From Siphonodentalium dalli (taxonomy: Eukaryota; Mollusca; Scaphopoda; Gadilida; Siphonodentaliidae): a DNA stretch of 64,000 bases. Within the stretch, counting starts at the first letter, position 1. Each line of letters begins with the position of its first letter. Shown here one piece after another: positions 38,221 to 49,030 of this stretch. The stretch lies in assembly GCA_032622095.1 (NCBI GenBank), contig CP136068.1, positions 137,523,989 through 137,587,988 on the forward strand. Reading direction: 5' to 3'. The notes below the pieces were generated by a model that ran no database searches, was not told where the DNA came from, and worked only from the letters and a program-made list of their open reading frames with translations. A program made the translations under genes and the position numbers.

Positions 38221-39059
38221 AGACTAGTTTATGAGAAATAAAATACAGTATCCATTGTTTCTATATTTTGGTCGATTTAGATGGACTCTAACAATCACTA
38301 TGGCGGCAAAAATGATTTTGTTCCGTGTATGTTAGTCTATATTATGCGTCCTTTAGAACAAATACTTTAGTTCCACAAAGTCGCTATATATTAATGTAAA
38401 ATTACATGTTATAAATAACATGTTTTATTGTTGTTGTAACTGGGTGTTTGGAAGCCTGAGGACATCTTTAACCAGGCTCGCGGTGTCTACGGATCAGGTT
38501 TTCATAACATGAATCATGATTAGATGCCCATTAGAAATGTCTGTGCTGTCGTTATCATTAATATGTATTTTTTCTACCAAAACGAGTTCGGGGGAGCGGT
38601 ACCTAAATCCAATATCTGGCAAAACGTTCACAATTTCTGTCAAATTCTGTCTACTTGTAATACGCAGATAACTACTCAGCCGTATGAATTATATTATTGG
38701 TCACGTGTTGTTTATAACAAAGGTTTTAGTACTATAACATCGATGTTAATGCATGCAAAATTACCTGTTATCAACCAAATAATTGTTGTTGTAACTGGGG
38801 GGTCTGGAAGCCTGAACACATCTGTAATCAATTAAACGGTATCTCTGGACAAAACTTCCAATACAAGATTCATATTGGGCCCTATTAAGATCAATTAGAA
38901 AATGTTTGTAAAGTCGTCATAAAAATATGTAGCTAAAATCCAGTATCTCGCAAAACGTTCAAAATATTTCTGTTAACTTCTTTCTTCATATGCTTGACAG
39001 ATAACTACTACACTATATTGACTAAATATTTCGGCATTATTGCAATATCCGTTTGATTG
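38221..39059 (+). repeat. Two-copy tandem duplication of ~355 bp
   Basis: attgttgttgtaactggg occurs at 38427 and 38782. It is followed in both by gaagcctga-gacatct, then cccattagaaatgtctg or tcaattagaaaatgtttg. The copies are clearly diverged. No gene recognised; a 103-codon frame near 38524 crosses the duplication and shows no motif. Confidence 0.65.
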
Positions 39060-39465
39060 ATAATGTTTGAAAAATATAATTTTTGTGAAAAAGAGCGATT
39101 TTTCAGAAAAAAATAAATGTTTCGGCTCCAAATGGCACGACAATCTAAATGAACTAACACATTTTGCAATTCAGGTAGAGATATGGTATGATTTAGTAAT
39201 TTTAACACCAACAAATGTGAGCAAATAAGTTAGGAAATAGCAGCAGGGCTCGCTTTACCAAAATCGTTAATTTCTGGAAAAAGTAACTGATGGGTATCTT
39301 TCATCGTCGATTTCACAATAGCCACTACCAATTCCGTTATTTTTCACTATCATATTCGTCAACAGTATATATTACTCCTTCTTAAAAATTGGTGTCATCT
39401 TGTTCCACCGTGGGTAGTGGTACCCGACCACTTTTGGCATTTGGCCGCTGCACTATAATGTTATT
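39060..39465 (-). repeat. Dispersed repeat DR2, inverted copy
   Basis: Reverse complement of 34405-34815, with aatgtttcggctccaaatgg, cgctttaccaaaatcgttaa and aattccgttatttttcac. It ends near ggccgctgcactataatg, matching tagtgcagcggcc at 34425. Confidence 0.75.
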
Positions 39466-40495
39466 GGTCCAACTGAACTGATATATTGTCATTATGTAAT
39501 ATTGTTTACTTCGAAGATGTCGCTTCTATCTTATATTAAATTATGATGAAGGTCAAGAGGACGAAAGCTTTTTTAAATTAAGCTATCTGCTGGTTATCCA
39601 CGCAATATATCTTAGGTCATGATGGCAAGTCACTCTAAAAGCAGATCACAAAGCACAAGTTTAGCATAACATGAGCAGGAACAACCATATACACACAGTA
39701 CAACCATTGGATGTCGATACCTTGGCAGTATATCTGATTTCATGTAACCAGACCACTAATTGTAATTGTAGAGTTTTGAAAGTAATTGCAATTGTAATTA
39801 ATTACTTTGTGTAGGAAATTGACACTGAGCTTTCTGATCGTGACATGGGGTTTGTTTGCCTCGATTGTTACCCCACATAAAGGTATAAATAAAACAATGC
39901 CAGAGCAATGAAATATATTCCAGAAAACAGGTTTTCAACTAAAACATCTGATTTGCTAAAATTCAGATGGCTTGACATGTTTGATAAAATGACTTTCACT
40001 GTAACAGTAATGTTTACATAAGGCTTAACTGTCATGTGGACTGTTTTTATGGAGATGTAACCGTGAGGTAAGTGGTCATAACGTGTGTAAAACCCGAATA
40101 TTTAGCGAAAAAGCCACTTTTGTAAATGTATTTAAATCGAAAAGTGTATCGTGACAAAACCAGCCCAAAATAACATATTGCACCCTTGGCAAAAGTTAAC
40201 AGGAACAATTTCTTTATATTGAAACCTGATGATTTAATTTAAGTCAATCCTGCGCGAAACCAAATGCGCCCAAAACGCGTTCACCGGGAAATAACTGCAA
40301 CAAGTCACGTGGGCGCCGACCAACCGGAATGCTGGATTTAGTGATAATCACACTTAGTATGTAAATATATAACAATAGTTTCAGCATGCGAAATATCATG
40401 GGAAATAACAATAAGAAATTCTTCAAAATTATTATAAGAACAAAGTTTATCTATTTTCCCATGTTCTTATCGGTGGTGATTGTTTTAGAACCTGT
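39466..40495. other. Intergenic, nothing recognised
   Basis: AT-rich, no clear repeat, hairpin or coding motif. It precedes the element flanking the receptor gene. Any upstream exon or promoter of that gene could lie here, but none can be identified by eye. Confidence 0.5.
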
Positions 40496-40944
40496 TTAAC
40501 CCTTTCCCAACAGAACGGCCCTATTCCAATGCATTCTCTTATATATGCGAGTCGACCATAGGTCGCCTTGCATATATAAGAGAATGCATTGGCTTAACAT
40601 ATTAAAATTGATAAAATTGTCAAAGAATGTAGAAAAATATTAGAAAAATTGTTAAAAAATGTAAGAACAAATTATAAAATTGTTAAAGAATGTAAGAAAA
40701 AATGGTAATTTTTTTTTTTTTAGGCCAATGCATTCTCTTATATATGCGAGGCGACCTATGGTCGACTCGCATATATAAGAGAATGCATTAGCACATGGCA
40801 TAACTGTAACCATCACAATGTGGTCAATGAACCGGTTCCAATGATATCCATATTTGTATGGTGTTATTGAGACAGATCGAAGATATTTTAGGCTGTTGAA
40901 GCTTTATTTGGGCGTTTTGGCCGTTTTGTTGGGTAAAGGGTTAA
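40496..40944. mobile_element. TTAA-flanked miniature element, copy C
   Basis: TTAA at 40496-40499 and 40941-40944. Ends are ccctttcccaacagaac and tgttgggtaaaggg, inverted repeats. 67-bp palindromes lie at 40526-40592 and 40725-40791 with AT-rich filler between. TTAA plus CCCTTT ends fit a piggyBac-type non-autonomous element. It is a near-copy of 42226-42622 in the same orientation and ends 112 bp before the preferred start of the receptor gene. Confidence 0.9.
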
Positions 40945-40984
40945 GTGTTTTATATTGACCCATTGCGAGTGCCTTATGTGCTTT

Positions 40985-40999
40985 AAAACTATTTTTCAG
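40985..40999 (+). promoter_or_regulatory. Candidate 3-prime splice site upstream of the receptor start
   Basis: taaaactatttttcag fits a pyrimidine-rich tract plus AG. It would place the coding start in an exon beginning at 41000, with a 5-prime untranslated exon further upstream, possibly beyond the miniature element. This is inference. Confidence 0.4.
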
Positions 41000-41056
41000 G
41001 GCGTGTTAACAAGACAGGAAACCAGCACAGTGACGTGGGCAGCAGAAGACGCAACA

Positions 41057-42064
41057 ATGACAAGTGTTAGTAACACCGGTGGTTCGACCACACTGGGAAT
41101 CGATAAAGGCGCCATTATAGCTGCTGCTCAACAGACTTTGATATTTTCCGTTGCTGAATTTTTTGAGACAAGAGCGATATATATAATAGCTGCGTTTGGA
41201 ATACCGGGAAGTCTGATTACGCTGCTGGTTTTGTTTTTTATGAAGCCCTTCATGTCATTATCGATATATATGGGTGCGCTTGCGTTGTCCGATATGCTTG
41301 GTCTGATTAATGCTACAGTTAATCAGATACTACTATTGAACAGCCTACCACGTGACACGATCTCATGTCAAGTAATAAAATTCATAGATTACTCAGCGTA
41401 CTACTTCTCCAACTGGATTTTGGTCGTGATGACAACTGAACGGATGGTCGCGGTTGTTTTCCCATTGCGGGTCAAGCAACTCTGCACCATTTCTAAAGCT
41501 ATCATTATCACACTTGTGTGTTTCTTGGCAACATTCGCAATGAACGGTATCTACTTTCGTATATATACGTACTATGAATCTCGTAATGGATCTGGATGCA
41601 TCTCCACGATTGCTACAGACACTACCTTAGTTGCAACGTGGACAAATGTAGAAACGTTTGTTTCGTCCGTCATACCATGCATTTTCCTCTTCACCCTAAA
41701 CGGCGTGATCATCTATTATTTGCGGAAGTCACAGACCATTCAAAAAGAAATGACCAATCGGTCGAACAAGGACATGACAAAACAACGGCAAATAACATTT
41801 ATGCTTATGTCGGTGTCTTTCGCGTTCTTGGTACTGACCGTCCCACTTACTGCATACAAGTTGGTCACCGTATTTTGGAGTTATAATGATGATATCAATA
41901 ATATGGATAAGGTCTTGTTGAACTACTTCCTTTTTAACTTTTTCACTTTTCTAAGGGATACGAATAGGGCAATAAATTTCTATTTGTATGCCGTAACAGG
42001 ACAAAACTTCCGGCGGGCGATGTTCGACGTTATATGGTGTCGAAAAAAATCGTCCAGAAACTAG
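41057..42064 (+). CDS. Rhodopsin-family G-protein-coupled receptor (orphan)
   Basis: A 335-residue seven-helix receptor, expected in the plasma membrane. TM1 is about residues 41-63. TM2 contains LALSD, the conserved Asp at 79. Cys104 and Cys181 can form the usual extracellular disulfide. TM3 ends ERM (128-130) in place of DRY. TM6 keeps Pro263 but lacks the CWxP tryptophan. TM7 ends NFYLY (307-311) in place of NPxxY, with helix 8 GQNFRRAMF after it. Such TM7 endings occur in peptide-receptor-like families of lophotrochozoans; the ligand is unknown. The frame is open upstream through an ATG at 40976, but tatttttcag at 40990-40999 looks like a 3-prime splice site, and ATG 41057 has A at -3, so I prefer 41057. 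The gene lies between two direct copies of a miniature element. No consensus AATAAA precedes the second. Confidence 0.85.
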   Translation: MTSVSNTGGSTTLGIDKGAIIAAAQQTLIFSVAEFFETRAIYIIAAFGIPGSLITLLVLFFMKPFMSLSIYMGALALSDMLGLINATVNQILLLNSLPRDTISCQVIKFIDYSAYYFSNWILVVMTTERMVAVVFPLRVKQLCTISKAIIITLVCFLATFAMNGIYFRIYTYYESRNGSGCISTIATDTTLVATWTNVETFVSSVIPCIFLFTLNGVIIYYLRKSQTIQKEMTNRSNKDMTKQRQITFMLMSVSFAFLVLTVPLTAYKLVTVFWSYNDDINNMDKVLLNYFLFNFFTFLRDTNRAINFYLYAVTGQNFRRAMFDVIWCRKKSSRN

Positions 42065-42225
42065 ATCGTGAGCCATGTGTCCCAAACGAACCAGGGTCTT
42101 GCTAAATCAGTAAGCAGTAAGAACTGAGCCTGGGACACTAAGACAGTAACCACAAGGCACACTGATCGCAATGGCAGAGGATCTACAGTACCACACCATG
42201 TGTATATAAATAAGTATATTACAGA

Positions 42226-42622
42226 TTAACCCTTTACCCAACAGAACGGCCCTGTGCCAATGCATTCTCTTATATATGCGAGTCGACCATAGGTCGCCTC
42301 GCATATATAAGAGAATGCATTGGCTTAACACATTAAAAATTATAAAATTGTTAAAGAATGTAAGAAAAAATGGTAAAAAGTGTTAATTTTTTTTTTTTTA
42401 GGCCAATGCATTCTCTTATATATGCGAGGCGACCTATGGTCGACTCGCATATATAAGAGAATGCATTGGCACAGGGCTAACTGTAACTATCACAATGTGG
42501 TCAAGGAGCCGGTTCCAATGATATCCATATTTGTATGTTTCTATTGAGACAGACCGAAGATATTTTAGGCTGTTGAAGCTTTATTTGGCCGGTTTTGGCC
42601 GGTTTGTTGGGTAAAGGGTTAA
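42226..42622. mobile_element. TTAA-flanked miniature element, copy D
   Basis: TTAA at 42226-42229 and 42619-42622; ends ccctttacccaacagaac and tgttgggtaaaggg. 67-bp palindromes lie at 42257-42323 and 42403-42469. It shares with copy C, in the same order, the palindromes, a T-run before the second palindrome, tcacaatgtggtca, ccggttccaatgatatcc and ttaggctgttgaagctttat. It is shorter mainly because its AT-rich filler is smaller. It follows the receptor gene by about 160 bp. Confidence 0.9.
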
Positions 42623-43410
42623 TATATACCAAACAATTATTCCAGACAACAAGAATTGCAATATTATACTGGAAAAGAGTTCAGTTAACATCGAAGCGTT
42701 GAAAAGCTATCCACCATGATGGCACGATCCTCCAATTTGGAATTCTTTCTGAAAGTTGTTTGCATGGAGGATGTGTAGTTTAAACTGTGTGTCAGATATA
42801 TTCTGAATTGGCTCCTCCGTGTGGGAAGAAAGATATGTTGCATAACCTCGATCGAATTTTCCGGTATATCAGTTTTCTATGGACAGGCACGTATCACTAT
42901 CAGCTGATTTTTTTTTTAATACATTTATTCATTACTCTTGAATGAATTGGACCCAAAACTCAGGCACAGCCTATTTTATTGGGTCGAAACAGAAAAATAC
43001 AAAATAGACGAACAAGGACACATGACAATTTAATGGTGTATATATCTTGTATCATGGAAATTCCTAATAATCATTAAGTATGAAGTCACTAAATAAAACA
43101 AGGTTGTTCTGAAAATACTATTGATGGCAATAAGTAAACATTTAGAGTTTAAAATGTTTCAATATTCAATTAAAGTTATGGTGATATAATAACCATATAG
43201 ATTTGAATGATGCGACACAGCCACTTGTATCAATCTGCAAGTTAAATTAAGGCAGAAAGGATGTACTACAGTTGATATACAATCACAGTCTCTCAGTAGA
43301 TTCAAAGTAAATATAAAGTGCATTACATATTGCTGAATTTGTATTAGAAACAGCATGGGATGCTCCACTAAGAAAATCTTTAATACAAATTTCACAATTT
43401 AGTTCTTTCA
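42623..43410. other. Intergenic, nothing recognised
   Basis: AT-rich with no conserved phrase or coding motif. A 78-codon minus-strand frame near 43159 is not supported by any feature. Confidence 0.5.
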
Positions 43411-44009
43411 ATGTTGATACTAAGATATTGATACTAAGATGTTGATACTAAGATGTTGATTCTAATATGTTGATACTAAGATGTCGATACTAAGATGTTG
43501 ATACTAAGATGTTGATTCTAATATGTTGATACTAAGATGTTGATACCAAGATGTTGATACCAAGATGTTGATACTAAGATGTTGATTCTAATATGTTTAT
43601 ACTAAGATGTTGATACTAAGATGTTGATACTAAGACGTTGATACTAAGATGTTGATACTAAGATGTTGATACTAAGATGTTGATACTAAGATGTTGACAC
43701 TAAGATGTTGATACTAATATTTTGATACTAAGATGTTGATACTAAGATGTTGATACTAAGATGTTGATACTAAGATGTTGATACTAAGATGTTGATACTA
43801 ATATGTTGATACTAATATGTTAATACTAAGATTTTGATACTAATATGTTGATACTAAGATGTTGATACTAAGATATTGGTACTAATATGTTGATGCTAAG
43901 ATGTTGATACTAAGATGTTGATACTAAGATGTTGATACTAAGATGTTGATACTAAGATGTTGATACTAAGATGTTGATACTAAGATGTTGATACTAAGAT
44001 GTTGATACC
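43411..44009 (+). repeat. 14-bp minisatellite, about 43 copies
   Basis: Tandem units of atgttgatactaag with point variants such as atgttgattctaat and atgtcgatactaag. Variants cluster in the first half; the last eight or so units are identical, suggesting recent expansion at the right end. Confidence 0.95.
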
Positions 44010-44840
44010 ACATGTGGACCACAACTAGCTTTGTGTACGGACTATGATATCAGACTGGGTATAGTTTTCTTATTGATTTGATTTAAACATATTTGTATTA
44101 GTATAATACATAAATAATAGATAACATATAAGGGATTGGAGAACAAGTTCTTTGAAACTTAGATGGACTTCCGCTCCCTACATATCATACATGAAACATA
44201 AATATAACAATTTATTTTGGATTTATGTCAGGTTTTGGTAGGGCGGGTAGAATATATGTATTGTGAGTGCATGAGTATAATATATTACATGGGGTGTTAA
44301 TTATTTTATAAATCAGTGGTGTGGTGGGGGTAATACGTATAATTATACATACATATGACTAGTATGCCAACTGGCAGCATATATATGTATAAGGTGGGGA
44401 AAGCGTTAGTTGGTGTGTTTGGGGAGTGGTAAATAGAAAAGGGTCGTTTGAGTAAGTACAGCCACATAATGCGCACGAGTGTAGACTAATAAACGATATC
44501 TGATCCTACGGAAGATAACATAGGTTTTGATATGCGATCTTTATCTGTTTTTAGTGATTTTATATGAAGGGTAATAACTCAATAAAGAATGTCCCTTTAT
44601 TAAATAACGGCGATTTGTATGAGAAATTACAACACCACAATATATCAACTCTGGTGAAATATAAGTCAAATTCTTCTATAGGGTGGGTGGATTTGGGGGA
44701 GGTTTGGGGTACGCTCTTTAAAACACTTCTTCAGATATCACGCTCTTTAAAACACTTCTTCAAATATTTCCGTTATTTCGTCAAAAACACTTCTTTAAAT
44801 ATCTCCGTTATTTAGTTAATAAAAATATTTTCTTATTTCA
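44010..44840. other. Intergenic with a short tandem duplication
   Basis: Around 44711-44815 a phrase cgctctttaaaacacttctt recurs twice and a shortened form once more. No gene or larger repeat is recognised. Confidence 0.5.
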
Positions 44841-44920
44841 GAATCACATATCAAAATGAGAAGATATGGTGATCCCCTTTTCATGGGATCACCATATCCT
44901 CTCATTTTGATATATGATCC
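44841..44920. repeat. Strong hairpin with 36-base arms
   Basis: 44841-44876 pairs with 44885-44920 (three mismatches) around an eight-base loop. The arms contain tatcaaaatgaga and atatggtgatccc. It resembles a fold-back insertion, though no target duplication is obvious. Confidence 0.85.
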
Positions 44921-45351
44921 TGCCTTCATTTATCCACGAGTGACTCCTGGGACGAGGATAACATATTAAATGATACCCTATCCTACGGAGGATTACATAT
45001 TGTTTGATATCTACACCCGTGCGCATGGTCTGGTACAACATCTTTAGTTTTCTTATTCGTTCACCAGAGCAAACTGTTTAGAAATAAGAGAGTCTTCGTC
45101 CGGGCTAACCCAAAACGTACGTCGATCGTTGATCGTCACGTCAGTTGGACCTGTGCTATGCAATGTATACACGAAACAATGACATGTGTGGTTGACTGGT
45201 CCAATAGTTACTGTCTTCACATACAGACCGGTCATTGCATCCTACATTTAACCAGACCCTAATTCTCAAGTTCGGGAAATTGAATTTTCGTGCAGCTCAT
45301 TGGGTTTGAATTTTCCAACTGGTGCCTTAGAGTTCAACTGTTGTATATTTC
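44921..45351. other. Intergenic, nothing recognised
   Basis: cctatcctacggaggattacat near 44980 loosely repeats tgatcctacggaagataacat near 44500. Otherwise plain sequence. Confidence 0.45.
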
Positions 45352-46325
45352 CAACCTGACACCCTATATTGTTCAACCTGACACCCTATATTGTTCAACC
45401 TGACACCCTATATTGTTCAACCTGACACCCTATATTGTTCGCTGACACCCTATATTGTTCAACCTGACACCCTATATTGTTCAACCTGACACCCTATATT
45501 GTTCACCTGACACCCTATATTGTTCAACCTGACACCCTATATTGTTCAACCTGACACCCTATATTGTTCAACCTGACACCCTATATTGTTCAACCTGACA
45601 CCCTATATTGTTCACCTGACACCCTATATTGTTCAACCTGACACCCTATATTGTTCGACCTGACACCCTATATTGTTCGACCTGACACCCTATATTGTTC
45701 ACCTGACACCCTATATTGTTCACCTGACACCCTATATTGTTCACCTGACACCCTATATTGTTCAACCTGACACACTATATTGTTCAACCTGACACCCTAT
45801 ATTGTTCAACCTGACACCCTATATTGTTCAACCTGACACCCTATATTGTTCAACCTGACACCCTATATTGTTCAACCTGACACCCTATATTGTTCGCTGA
45901 CACCCTATATTGTTCAACCTGACACCCTATATTGTTCAACCTGACACCCTATATTGTTCACCTGACACCCAATATTGTTCAACCTGACACCCTATATTGT
46001 TCAACCTGACACCCTATATTGTTCAACCTGACACCCTATATTGTTCAACCTGACACCCTATATTGTTCAACCTGACACCCTATATTGTTCACCTGACACC
46101 CTATATTGTTCAACCTGACACCCTATATTGTTCGACCTGACACCCTATATTGTTCGACCTGACACCCTATATTGTTCACCTGACACCCTATATTGTTCAA
46201 CCTGACACCCTATATTGTTCACCTGACACCCTATATTGTTCACCTGACACCCTATATTGTTCACCTGACACCCTATATTGTTCACCTGACACCCTATATT
46301 GTTCACCTGACACCCTATATTGTTC
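45352..46325 (+). repeat. 20-22-bp minisatellite, about 45 copies, with higher-order structure
   Basis: Tandem units ending ctgacaccctatattgttc. They differ in the bases after ttc: aac (22 bp), gac (22 bp), c (21 bp) or g (20 bp). The order of variants repeats as a block of 21 units, 455 bp apart (short g-type units at 45441 and 45896). The array ends in a run of c-type units. Open frames on both strands follow from the lack of stops in the unit and are not genes. Confidence 0.95.
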
Positions 46326-46539
46326 GAACTGGCGATCATACTCGCAATATATTTCACATTAATATCAGTTGGAAAATCAAACTACCAAAACAATTTTAGT
46401 TTATTTGTGCCCCGCATGAAGTTTCCAACCATGGGTCAGTTTTACTAAAGTTGGGGCCACAGGCCAGAACGACATGTGAGCCATCTCAAACTCACTGTCC
46501 ATATATGTTGTGTTCGCCTTCTGTGTGTAGATGCTTTCG

Positions 46540-48592
46540 AACATTTATGTCTCTGTTATAATGCTCAATGTATGTCCTAACCTTAGGACATCGCCGATTT
46601 AAATTAGCAGGCGTACCACAGGGATCAGTCTTAGGTCCACTCCTATTTCTTGTATACATTAATGATATAACTGAAAATATTATATGTAATATACGACTTT
46701 TTGCCGACGATACTTCAATATATTTATGTGTTGAAAATCCAACGTTAGCTGCAGAAATCATGAACAATGACATTCAAACTATTGTGAACTGGTCAAAAAT
46801 GTGGTTAGTAAAATTTAATCCTTTAAAAACGGAAGCGTTAATAGTATCAAGGATGAATTCTGCTATTGTTCACCCACCATTAATTATGGCGGCATCGCAA
46901 GTTACAGAGGTAAGTTCTCATAAACATCTAGGTGTCTCTTTCGATAACAACGGATCCTGGGAAACTCACATACAAACGATAACCGAAAAGGCCTGGAAAA
47001 GAGTAAATCATATTCGGAGACATAAATTCCGACTGAGCAGGACAACACTTGAAAAATCCTATTTCTCATATGTAAGGCCGATACTCGAATATGCGTCACC
47101 TGTTTGGAATAATATACCAATTTATAAGAGTGACAAAATTGAAGATATTCAATATGAGATGGCGAGGATTGTTACTGGGGCTACCAGAAGTGTCAGTGAT
47201 AAAAACTTATTATTTGAAACTGGTTGGGAAACCCTTTCATCCAGGAGACATACTCAACAAATGATATTATTTTACAAGATGCATAGAAATCAGACCCCAT
47301 CTTATCTTTCAACCATGATCCCACCCGATTCGACATCTTCTGGATATAATCACAGACGCGTAAGTATTCACCCTCCAAAAAGTAACAGAAATAAATATAT
47401 GGATACGTTCTTACCGTCAGCAATACGCGCATGGAATAATATACCTGTCTCAATAAAAGCATCATCAACCGTGGAAGAATTCAAGCGTCTTCTGAAGGTC
47501 GGTCATACTAATTTAGCTAAGTTTTATTATCATAGTCACTCTCGTAGAGGCCAAGTATATCACACAAGAATGAGACTGGGGTGCAGCCATCTGAACAAAG
47601 ATCTTGTTGTAAATTACGTAAGAGATTCCCCATTTTGCTCTTGTGGGGAATTTGTAGTTGAATCCGCGTACCACTTTCTTTTGCAATGTCCCCAATATAG
47701 TCAAATTAGAGCTGATATGATAGCCGCTCTGCCATTTTCGCCAGCAGATGTGAACATTGATGTCCTATTATATGGGTCTAATGAGATGTCCGATGAAACA
47801 AATTCTATAATATTTGAAGCTGTACAACTGTTTATTATCCAAAGTCGACGTTTCGATAATGTGTGAGCTCCGTGTGCAGGGGGTCGTGTATGCGAACATG
47901 AGGTGCATAACTTGTATGTATAAATATGTAAGTCGCGTTTCTGCACATTGTGTTCGGGCATATCCGCCTGTCTGCCCACGGAGTGCGTGCTCAACCGTGC
48001 TGACCTTGTCATATTAATGGACTTACTACTGATTGTACTTACATGTACTAATTGTATCTAGATTATATTGATACGCACTACAAGTATAACAATTATCCTA
48101 ATATATACTTATGTTCATGCATCATCTCTCCTGGGTGCCGAGACGTATTTGGGGTCTAATTCCGTTTCTACATTATATTGGACAACACACCATGATTTAA
48201 CGCCATAATGTAAAATTTAGATTATGACAGGGATTATTGTATACAGCATTTATCACACTTCTTTTCCACCTACTTTATTATCTTTCTTGTCTATTTCATA
48301 ATCTCCTCCCTTCTATCACTCCTCCATCTTTCTGATCCCTGCACTCGCTTAACTAACTTCCCAACATTTATTTGAAAACACAGAACAATATTCAAATTCC
48401 CGTCCTTTTTACCCTGTAGCTGTCTGTATTGACACTCGGGGTAACATTTTTGGAGGAAAAGATTTTTATAAAAGCCATAGGCTCATGGCTTGTTAACTAA
48501 TCCTCATTTGAACTATGTTTTTTTTTTACTCAATATGTATAATTGTCAATGTGTTGTTCTGTTCTTTTGTTCAAATAAATATTGTTTACACT
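46540..48592 (+). mobile_element. LINE family 1, 5-prime truncated copy
   Basis: A non-LTR retrotransposon fragment with the C-terminal half of a reverse transcriptase (46568-47866) and about 700 bp of 3-prime untranslated sequence. The tail holds aactaatcctcatttgaac and ends gttcaaataaatattgttt near 48592, matching the tail of the second copy at 58880-58914. A short A-rich AATAAAT end is used in place of a long poly-A. The 5-prime boundary is approximate. Confidence 0.85.
46568..47866 (+). CDS. LINE reverse transcriptase, C-terminal part
   Basis: A 432-codon open frame from a non-LTR retrotransposon. Visible motifs are GVPQGSVLGPLLFLVYINDI (residues 15-34) and the catalytic FADD (45-48), i.e. 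the central and C-terminal polymerase blocks. Then come thumb-like sequence, a FLPSAIRAWNNIP block, YYHSHSRR and a terminal zinc-knuckle-like CSCG-x9-H-x4-C (357-374). The endonuclease and the first polymerase blocks are missing, and a stop lies just upstream, so the copy cannot retrotranspose. The frame is otherwise intact, which suggests a fairly young insertion. The pattern is of jockey/CR1-like LINEs; the exact clade is not determined. Confidence 0.9.
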   Translation: MYVLTLGHRRFKLAGVPQGSVLGPLLFLVYINDITENIICNIRLFADDTSIYLCVENPTLAAEIMNNDIQTIVNWSKMWLVKFNPLKTEALIVSRMNSAIVHPPLIMAASQVTEVSSHKHLGVSFDNNGSWETHIQTITEKAWKRVNHIRRHKFRLSRTTLEKSYFSYVRPILEYASPVWNNIPIYKSDKIEDIQYEMARIVTGATRSVSDKNLLFETGWETLSSRRHTQQMILFYKMHRNQTPSYLSTMIPPDSTSSGYNHRRVSIHPPKSNRNKYMDTFLPSAIRAWNNIPVSIKASSTVEEFKRLLKVGHTNLAKFYYHSHSRRGQVYHTRMRLGCSHLNKDLVVNYVRDSPFCSCGEFVVESAYHFLLQCPQYSQIRADMIAALPFSPADVNIDVLLYGSNEMSDETNSIIFEAVQLFIIQSRRFDNV

Positions 48593-49030
48593 AAATAACA
48601 ATATCCCAGAAGGCAAAATTTGACATAAGTTGCCCCCAACCGACTAAACAAATATCTAACCCAAGTATTTGATAACCCGACTTTAGTTAATTAAACGAAT
48701 TCACCTCAGTATTTGGTTATTTTCGGTAACCCAATTGCCTCAATTTAAAACCGACTAAACTTTAGTAATAAAAGTAACGAAATTAATTGTGCTTGCCAAT
48801 ATTTGGCTACAATCAACCCAATATTTAGTATAGTTCCGAAACCCAATATTTGGTCAATTTTGACTGAATAAATTGGGCAATAAAATATTTAGTCATAATA
48901 TGAACAGAGTTGGATAAGGCGTTTAGTTACACAATGTAACTAAAAGTTTAGTCAATTTCAACTGAATTAATTGTGTAATTAATTATTTAGTCATTAAGCT
49001 GAAAAAAGTTCAATAAGGTTTGGTGAGCAG
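48593..49030. repeat. AT-rich segment with recurring aatatttggt and actaaa phrases
   Basis: cccaatatttggt, ccaatatttggct, agtatttggtta and tttagtca recur irregularly, partly in both orientations. It looks like a very degenerate repeat. No gene. Confidence 0.45.

Noticed and set aside
38524-38835. 103-codon frame
   Set aside because: It spans two diverged copies of a tandem duplication and shows no domain.
40955-41056. Longer N-terminus for the receptor
   Set aside because: The furthest upstream codon is TTG, the ATG at 40976 has a poor context, and a likely splice acceptor at 40999 separates it from the receptor body.
45352-46325. CRISPR-like array
   Set aside because: Units are contiguous with no unique spacers, so it is a minisatellite; the genome is also clearly eukaryotic.
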